Shown one piece after another: positions 59,198 through 64,000 of a DNA stretch of 64,000 bases. Numbering within the stretch: position 1 is the stretch's first letter; each line of letters opens with the position of its first letter. Source of the stretch: Linnemannia schmuckeri (Eukaryota; Mortierellomycota; Mortierellomycetes; Mortierellales; Mortierellaceae); assembly GCA_029449235.1 (NCBI GenBank), contig JANATG010000009.1:620001-684000 (forward strand). Direction: 5' to 3'. Position numbers and translations under genes: made by a program. The notes under the pieces are model-generated. The model was not told the origin of the DNA. It searched no databases and saw only the letters and a list, made by a program, of their open reading frames with translations.

Positions 59198-60847
59198 ATG
59201 GCTTGGGGTGGCGGAAACACAAACAGCGTCGACGGATGGTGCAAACGCCTCCGCTCCAACGACAGCACATTCACATCCCTCCACATCCTCTCCTTCCGTC
59301 GTGTCACCACCGCAGAACTCGGACTCTTATTCGACGCTCTCTCTGAAAACACAACCCTCAAGGAACTTTATGCGTCAGGCCATTCTCTGGACGCTGCCGC
59401 TGCCAAGAAACTTGCGACGGCGTTAGAACTGAATTCGACGTTGGAGAGGTTGAACATCGGGAACGATCGGATGGGTGGGAATGGTGAGGTTGTGAAGGCT
59501 CTGGCGGAGGGTGTGGCCAAGAATAAGGGATTGGTGAGGTTGGATATGGAAAATAAGGGCCTTGGTGGGCATGGCGGAAGTGATGATGGAGCAGGGAGTA
59601 TGCTGGCGTTGGCGGAGGCTTTGGAGAAGAACACAGATCTGCAAGAGTTGAATTTGGCCAGGAACAAGTTGACGGATCAGGATATCGATGTCCTTTGTAA
59701 GGCCCTTGCCCATAACAGAGGGCTCAAGGTTCTGGATCTTTCACTCAACTCTTTCGGAGAACATGGAACCCGTGCCATTGCTACCCTTCTTGCCGGCAAT
59801 TCGCCCTCTGAAGATGGTGTTGGATTGAGAGAGATCGATCTGTCGGATAATGAGCTGACAGAGGAGGGAGGCGTGGCGATCGGAGAGGCTCTCAAGACCA
59901 ACAAGACTCTGCAACGACTGCGGATGAGCTCTTCCATGGACCCTCCGCTGCCCGTCGAGGAAGGCGATGAGGACAAGCTGCAGTGGGACGACGATCTCGC
60001 AGTACTCAACAAGCCCTTGTCGCCCGATCAGGAGGCCGAGATCCGGTCGGATGGAGATGCCGTCCTCGAGACACTGTCCGAGTCCCTGAAGCACAACAAC
60101 AGCCTGCAGGAGATCTGGATGGATTACTGTAACATCTCGTCGGTCGGTGTCACTTTTCTGGCGGAGGCTCTTCGTTCGAACCAAGGGTTGACCACAGTCC
60201 GGATGAGAAACAACAGGATCGGAAACCGTGGTGCTCGTGCCCTGGGCGCTGCTCTCACTCCTTCGTCTTCTAGTGGATACAACACGACACTCAAGAACCT
60301 GGAGCTTGGATCGAACAAGGTCGGCGTTCTTGGATGGCATGGACTTGTCGGCGCCAGCTCACTCGAGAGCTTGGGTCTCTACGAGAACGGTATCAATGTC
60401 TTGCACGAAGCCATCGACAATCATCTCCTTTCAACATCTTCTTCGCCCACCTCGACAGCAGCACCATCCCTCAGCGCTGCAATCCCCAACGGCGCAAGCA
60501 CAGCACACCACGTCCTCGAGAAGTTGGCCCACCTTGACGTTGGCTGCAACGGTATCTCTCGTGAGGACTTTACACAATTGGGTGTAAGCCTCATCAAGGG
60601 CGCCCTCCCTTCCTTGATCCGTCTCGAGATTGCCGGCAACGGCGATCGGTCCCAGGCACCCCAAGATCCTGAACACGGCGATGGAGACGATGATGATGAT
60701 GGTGATAACGAGGGCGGTGACGACTCGGAGCCTCGTCCAGACGATGAGCAGACTGCCTGGGAACGCGTTGCAGATCGGATTGAGGAGGCTCGCCCTGGTC
60801 TTATCATTCATTGGAAGGGCGCCGGCGCCATGCAGCAGCAATCATAA
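59198..60847 (+). CDS. Leucine-rich repeat protein (ribonuclease-inhibitor type)
   Basis: Single exon, 549 residues, ATG at 59198 (AATAATGGC). Nine or more repeats of about 28-30 residues with the RI-type pattern L-x-x-L-x-L-x-x-N-x-L-x-x-x-G-x-x-x-L-A-x-A-L. Examples are LQELNLARNKLTDQDIDVLC, LKVLDLSLNSFGEHGTRAIA and LREIDLSDNELTEEGGVAIG. These form a horseshoe protein-binding scaffold. An acidic loop (EEGDEDKLQWDDD) breaks the repeats near residues 252-264. A strongly acidic segment (about 495-520) precedes the C-terminus ARPGLIIHWKG. RanGAP1 also combines such repeats with an acidic tail, but I do not see its specific motifs, so I leave the role open. It is one of two uninterrupted coding genes here (the other is the transposase). 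AATAAA at 60884-60889. Confidence 0.88.
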   Translation: MAWGGGNTNSVDGWCKRLRSNDSTFTSLHILSFRRVTTAELGLLFDALSENTTLKELYASGHSLDAAAAKKLATALELNSTLERLNIGNDRMGGNGEVVKALAEGVAKNKGLVRLDMENKGLGGHGGSDDGAGSMLALAEALEKNTDLQELNLARNKLTDQDIDVLCKALAHNRGLKVLDLSLNSFGEHGTRAIATLLAGNSPSEDGVGLREIDLSDNELTEEGGVAIGEALKTNKTLQRLRMSSSMDPPLPVEEGDEDKLQWDDDLAVLNKPLSPDQEAEIRSDGDAVLETLSESLKHNNSLQEIWMDYCNISSVGVTFLAEALRSNQGLTTVRMRNNRIGNRGARALGAALTPSSSSGYNTTLKNLELGSNKVGVLGWHGLVGASSLESLGLYENGINVLHEAIDNHLLSTSSSPTSTAAPSLSAAIPNGASTAHHVLEKLAHLDVGCNGISREDFTQLGVSLIKGALPSLIRLEIAGNGDRSQAPQDPEHGDGDDDDDGDNEGGDDSEPRPDDEQTAWERVADRIEEARPGLIIHWKGAGAMQQQS

Positions 60848-60883
60848 CCCCACCCACCAACTTTTCTTTTTTTTTTCATAGAA

Positions 60884-60889
60884 AATAAA
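60884..60889 (+). terminator. Poly-A signal of the LRR gene
   Basis: AATAAA 36 bp after the stop codon. Confidence 0.45.
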
Positions 60890-61030
60890 TAATAACACAA
60901 CAACTCCAGTTTGCGACGCCAGAAAACTTTTGAATAACGATAGTGATACTAGAGAGAAGGAAAGGAAAAACACGGTGGCTTACCCTTGACTATCTCTTCG
61001 TCTGTCATAAGAAACTATAGGTTCAATCTA

Positions 61031-61138
61031 TCCCTTTGATCAATAGACTTGGGCAACCTCCAATTGAATTGGACAGACTGAAAATTGTTTTCGGCACCTC
61101 TTCAATTGAAAGTGGCACCTGTACAATTGAAAGTGGCA
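61031..61138. repeat. Left terminal inverted repeat, 108 bp
   Basis: Read base by base it is the exact reverse complement of 62347-62454. Inside are the palindrome CCAATTGAATTGG and a tandem pair of CAATTGAAAGTGGCA units, possible transposase-binding sites. Confidence 0.96.
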
Positions 61139-61207
61139 CCACTACAATGAAACACTTTTTTTTTTTGTTCCTTTGTTGCTTCCTTGTTCCCTTCACTCAT
61201 CTTCGAG

Positions 61208-62269
61208 ATGCCCAAGAAACACAACAGAATTGACAACACCCAACGCCAAAAAATTATCCACGCTATCTTTGACGAAGGACAAACCATAACAGAAGCGGCA
61301 CGCCGTTTCGACTATCCCCGCTCAACCGTCTACGCTATTGCCAAAGCATTTGACAACGAGGGGAGAATGGAGCAGAAACATCGAGGTGGAAATCGACCCA
61401 AGCGACTGTCCCAAGGCCACATTGAATGGCTCTCTGACCGACTTTTGGCTCGCCCGGATACAACTATCACCAACCTCTGCCAGGAGTTGAACGATCACTT
61501 TAACATCGATCCTCCGGTTTCTGCAGCGTCAGTGTCCCGAGCCATCCACGACCAAGCAGGCTTTACCCTCAAGCTACTACGACAGGAGCCGGCTGATTAC
61601 AATAGCCCTGAGCGCATTCGAACGCGTCAAATCTGGACTCAAGCGTTCCTCGAGTCGACTGCGAGTATAGCGGACGCTGTGTTTGTGGACGAAGCAGGTT
61701 TTAACCTGCATATGATCCGTCGATTTGGAAGGGCGCCCCGGGGACGAAGGCCGGTCAGAATTCGGCCAACGGCGAAAGGAAAGAACCTTTCGGTGGTTGT
61801 AGCGGCGAGCAGAGACGGTATCATTGCCTCAGAAGTGAAGTTGGGGGCTTACGACACTTCATCGTTCGAAAACTTCCTTCTTGAGAAAGTTATCCCAAAG
61901 CTCACTGCTCCTCGCGTCTTCATCATGGATAATGCGCGTTGTCATACGTCGCTGTCCATCAAAGACAACCTTGAACGTCAAGGACATATTCTACAACGAC
62001 TCCCGCCTTATAGCCCCCACCTGAATGCTGCCGAGTCAGTCTTCAGTTCCATCAAGAGACATGTCCGGCTCCAAGACTTTAGCGACAGAGAGTCATTGAC
62101 TGGCCATATCAACAACGGTGTCCAGGCTATCACCCCAGAAATGATGCAGGGTTGGATAAGGGAGGTCAGCAGAAACTTTGCCAAAGCAAACAGAGGTGAA
62201 CCTCTCGGCCAGTATTACAATAACCATGACTTGACCGAGAAAGAGGTGGAGGATGAGGTGGAGGAATAA
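61208..62269 (+). CDS. Tc1/mariner (IS630-type) transposase, DD34E
   Basis: ATG at 61208; 353 residues, no intron. Family knowledge: cut-and-paste transposases that use two Asp and one Glu to coordinate metal ions. Seen: an N-terminal helix-turn-helix (RQKIIHAIFDEG ... ARRFDYPRSTVYAIAKAF) followed by a second winged-helix-type region with GGNRPKRLSQ and SAASVSRAIHD. The catalytic core has the first Asp in VFVDEAGFNLHM, the second in VFIMDNARCHTS and the Glu in SPHLNAAESVFSSIKRHV. There are 34 residues between the last two (DD34E). All three are present and the frame is undamaged, so the enzyme could be active. The C-terminal tail is acidic. Confidence 0.97.
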   Translation: MPKKHNRIDNTQRQKIIHAIFDEGQTITEAARRFDYPRSTVYAIAKAFDNEGRMEQKHRGGNRPKRLSQGHIEWLSDRLLARPDTTITNLCQELNDHFNIDPPVSAASVSRAIHDQAGFTLKLLRQEPADYNSPERIRTRQIWTQAFLESTASIADAVFVDEAGFNLHMIRRFGRAPRGRRPVRIRPTAKGKNLSVVVAASRDGIIASEVKLGAYDTSSFENFLLEKVIPKLTAPRVFIMDNARCHTSLSIKDNLERQGHILQRLPPYSPHLNAAESVFSSIKRHVRLQDFSDRESLTGHINNGVQAITPEMMQGWIREVSRNFAKANRGEPLGQYYNNHDLTEKEVEDEVEE

Positions 62270-62346
62270 GTGGAAGTCTGGAGGAGCAATAAAGAACGTC
62301 ATTGATGATCATCATTCACGTCAAAGTTACGCGTGTTGATATCTTT

Positions 62347-62454
62347 TGCCACTTTCAATTGTACAGGTGCCACTTTCAATTGAAGAGGTGCCGAAAACAA
62401 TTTTCAGTCTGTCCAATTCAATTGGAGGTTGCCCAAGTCTATTGATCAAAGGGA
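62347..62454. repeat. Right terminal inverted repeat, 108 bp
   Basis: Exact inverted copy of 61031-61138, ending at the TA target duplication. Confidence 0.96.
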
Positions 62455-62456
62455 TA

Positions 62457-62860
62457 TAAAGGTTAGGAACTTTGTAATGGCAGTCTTGCTAGGGAAGGGG
62501 GGGGGTGTCCGAAATGCTTGAGAAAATGCTCGCAATGATAGCAACGTTATGCGCGCCCACCAAGTCTCTATGAATTCACCGCCTGCATTTCACACACGCA
62601 CACGTTCTCATCGAGGGCTTAGCAAGTCTTGTCGTCTGGCCCATGGAAACGTAGGTTGGGCATATTGTGGATCTGAGATATTCATCCACTAACGCTACCT
62701 TGTATCCAAGAGTCACGCTCTATCAATTTTTTAACAAGACAAATGGATCAATATACATGTGTATCCATATAGCCATAGTGTTGAAATGACATACGGCCAC
62801 CCGTACGTCTTCTTCTCTCCACTCTCTCCTTTCCCCATTGTTACCTTCTGCGATAGCCTG
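62457..62860. other. Spacer between transposon and right-end relic
   Basis: About 400 bp; no gene seen. Contains a G9 run at about 62498-62506. Confidence 0.5.
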
Positions 62861-64000
62861 TGCAGGGACGTTGTGTGCACCGACTCCAAGGCTTGGCCGA
62901 ATGTGTCAATGATCGACTGCCGGGTAGGATACTGGCTCTCGATACGTCGTAGAAACTCTTTATGACCCGGCGCCCGTCGACTCTTGGTGAGGCCATAGGC
63001 TAAAAGTTGCAGCTGGCGGCCGTGCGTGCGGATGAAGTTGTTCAACGCATACCGAAAAGACCCTGCGTCTTGAGGGGGGTCGGCAATGGTGGGGGGTTGG
63101 AAGAAGGCGCCATTGCGGATGATGAAGAGGAAGATGGCGGATAGGCCGAAATGGACGCATTGTGTAGGGTTCGGTAATAGTTGATTCGATCTATCAGGTG
63201 TTGTGCAAGAGGTCCTTGGTCGTAGATGTTGGGATAGGCAGCTTTGCGTTCACTCATTGTCATACTGCGTTTCCCGTATGTTGTTTGTTTGCTTGCGAGT
63301 CGAACCATGTTTCGGTCTCCAATGAAAAGCATCTTGATGAGGTTCCCAAATGATGTATTGATTTGTTGCTTGGCTCAGTTATGGGTATGAGAGCCGCCGC
63401 TACAAACCAATCCAATTTGATTTGCATCTCTTCCTCAAAGGATACGCATCGGTCTCTCCTCCCTGATGTCGATAAAGTTGTCGGTCATCTTGGACTGGAT
63501 ACAGAAACGAGATCGGTTTGCCGCCGGAAGCTTCATGAGATAGAGCCAGCATGATCGGATGTGTTGAGGCTGAAAGACAATTTTTTTCAACTTCTTCCTG
63601 GGGTCCTCGTCATCGGCGTCATCATCTAAAGTAGTATCGTCCATCTTCCTGTTCGACTTTTGGAAGATCGGCAGGATCGAACTCAAACTTCTCCATCTAA
63701 CATTGCAGAAAGAAAATAAATGCGTAATATTAGAATATGCAATACACAGTTTCCAGCTATCAATGGCGCTTCATCAACGAATTGAGCGATTAATACCTTT
63801 ATGCGGATAGTTTGTGGCAACTTTCTGTAATGCAGCTGGCCCTCCTTGCAGTAGATGTTGGAGCTTTGTCACAAAGTTTAGCGTGTTTAGTGGATGGTCT
63901 TCCCAGCTCGATATCCGCGGTCTCCGATGGTAAGTGTGGACGTTTTTGTTCGCCTTCTGGTACATTGGTAGCAACAGTTGTTTTTAGTGAGTGGTGCAGT
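62861..64000 (-). pseudogene. Frame-broken coding relic, unassigned, open at the right edge
   Basis: Several minus-strand stretches have codon and amino-acid character of real protein but lie in different frames with stops between. Stretches: near 63974-63790 (HPLNTLNFVTKLQHLLQGG, with another frame giving EGEQKRPHLPSETADIEL); 63697-63500 (MEKFEFDPADLPKVEQEDG in one frame, DPRKKLKKIVFQPQHIRSCW in the next); 63340-63140 (MTMSERKAAYPNIYDQGPLA); 63060-62861 (FIRTHGRQLQLLAYGLTKSR). Some boundaries have intron-like sites (TTAG at 63698). Others have none and sit at C runs, as expected for indels. It may be a decayed gene or transposon protein. I cannot name the family; the segment I-R-T-H-G-x-x-L-x-L-L-A faintly recalls the stretch before the RuvC core in fungal TnpB/Fanzor proteins. 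Confidence 0.4.

Larger units (their letters stand above)
61031..62454. mobile_element. Complete Tc1/mariner-type transposon (1424 bp)
   Basis: Bounded by perfect 108-bp inverted repeats beginning TCCCTTTGATCAATAG, each flanked outside by the dinucleotide TA (61029-61030 and 62455-62456). TA is the target duplication expected for the Tc1/mariner/IS630 superfamily. It encodes one intact intronless transposase on the plus strand. Removing the element and one TA rejoins the flanks. Identical repeat arms and an undamaged gene suggest recent movement. Confidence 0.97.

Overview
The window looks like nuclear DNA of a filamentous early-diverging fungus. Genes are dense and on both strands, most have several short GT-AG introns, leaders are CT-rich, and proteins are rich in Ser/Pro/Gln/His/Ala low-complexity tracts. 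A betaine-lipid synthase (BTA1) beside opisthokont genes (RAD51, AP-1 gamma, MEMO1, a ZZZ3-like factor) fits Mortierellomycotina/Mucoromycota. That placement is inference; no rRNA or organelle marker is present. All exon coordinates below were derived by hand from splice sites and reading phase, and each complete model closes in frame.

Layout: 74-1288 (-) is the first exon of a Gln/His-rich protein running off the left edge. 2612-6341 (-) is BTA1. 6.4-11.0 kb is gene-poor and holds two 5'-truncated LINE copies in opposite orientation, each with target-site duplications, followed by tRNA-Gly(GCC). 11575-13184 (+) is a four-TM protein, convergent with 13350-14733 (-), a kappa-class GST that appears to contain a 6-nt exon. 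15194-19180 (-) is AP-1 gamma-adaptin (12 exons), divergent from 19847-22929 (+), an unrecognised basic/coiled-coil protein. 23090-25889 (+) is a ZZZ3-like SANT+ZZ factor and 26073-26747 (+) a Cdc25/Acr2-type phosphatase. 27300-29268 (-) is RAD51, divergent from a Ser-rich unknown (29682-32052, +), which is tail-to-tail with a RhoGAP gene (32202-36887, -). 38159-38787 (-) is a glutaredoxin, divergent from an ABHD11-type hydrolase (39465-42230, +). About 4.7 kb of simple-sequence DNA precedes a four-finger C2H2 gene with two ~1.8-kb introns (46960-54144, +). Then come MEMO1 (55185-57238, -), an unknown gene (57553-58823, +), an intronless LRR protein (59198-60847, +), a complete Tc1/mariner element with perfect 108-bp inverted repeats (61031-62454), and a frame-broken coding relic to the right edge.

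The genes are housekeeping or regulatory (lipid synthesis, trafficking, DNA repair, redox, chromatin, Rho signalling) and do not form a pathway cluster. Five neighbouring pairs share divergent promoters: AP-1 gamma/unknown, RAD51/unknown, glutaredoxin/ABHD11-like, MEMO1/unknown, and the BTA1 upstream region facing the gene-poor block. The most distinctive signals are the LINE pair, the fresh-looking mariner element, the 6-nt and 14-nt exons, the long introns and paired-finger duplication of the C2H2 gene, and the decayed region at the right end. I saw no previously undescribed multi-gene system.
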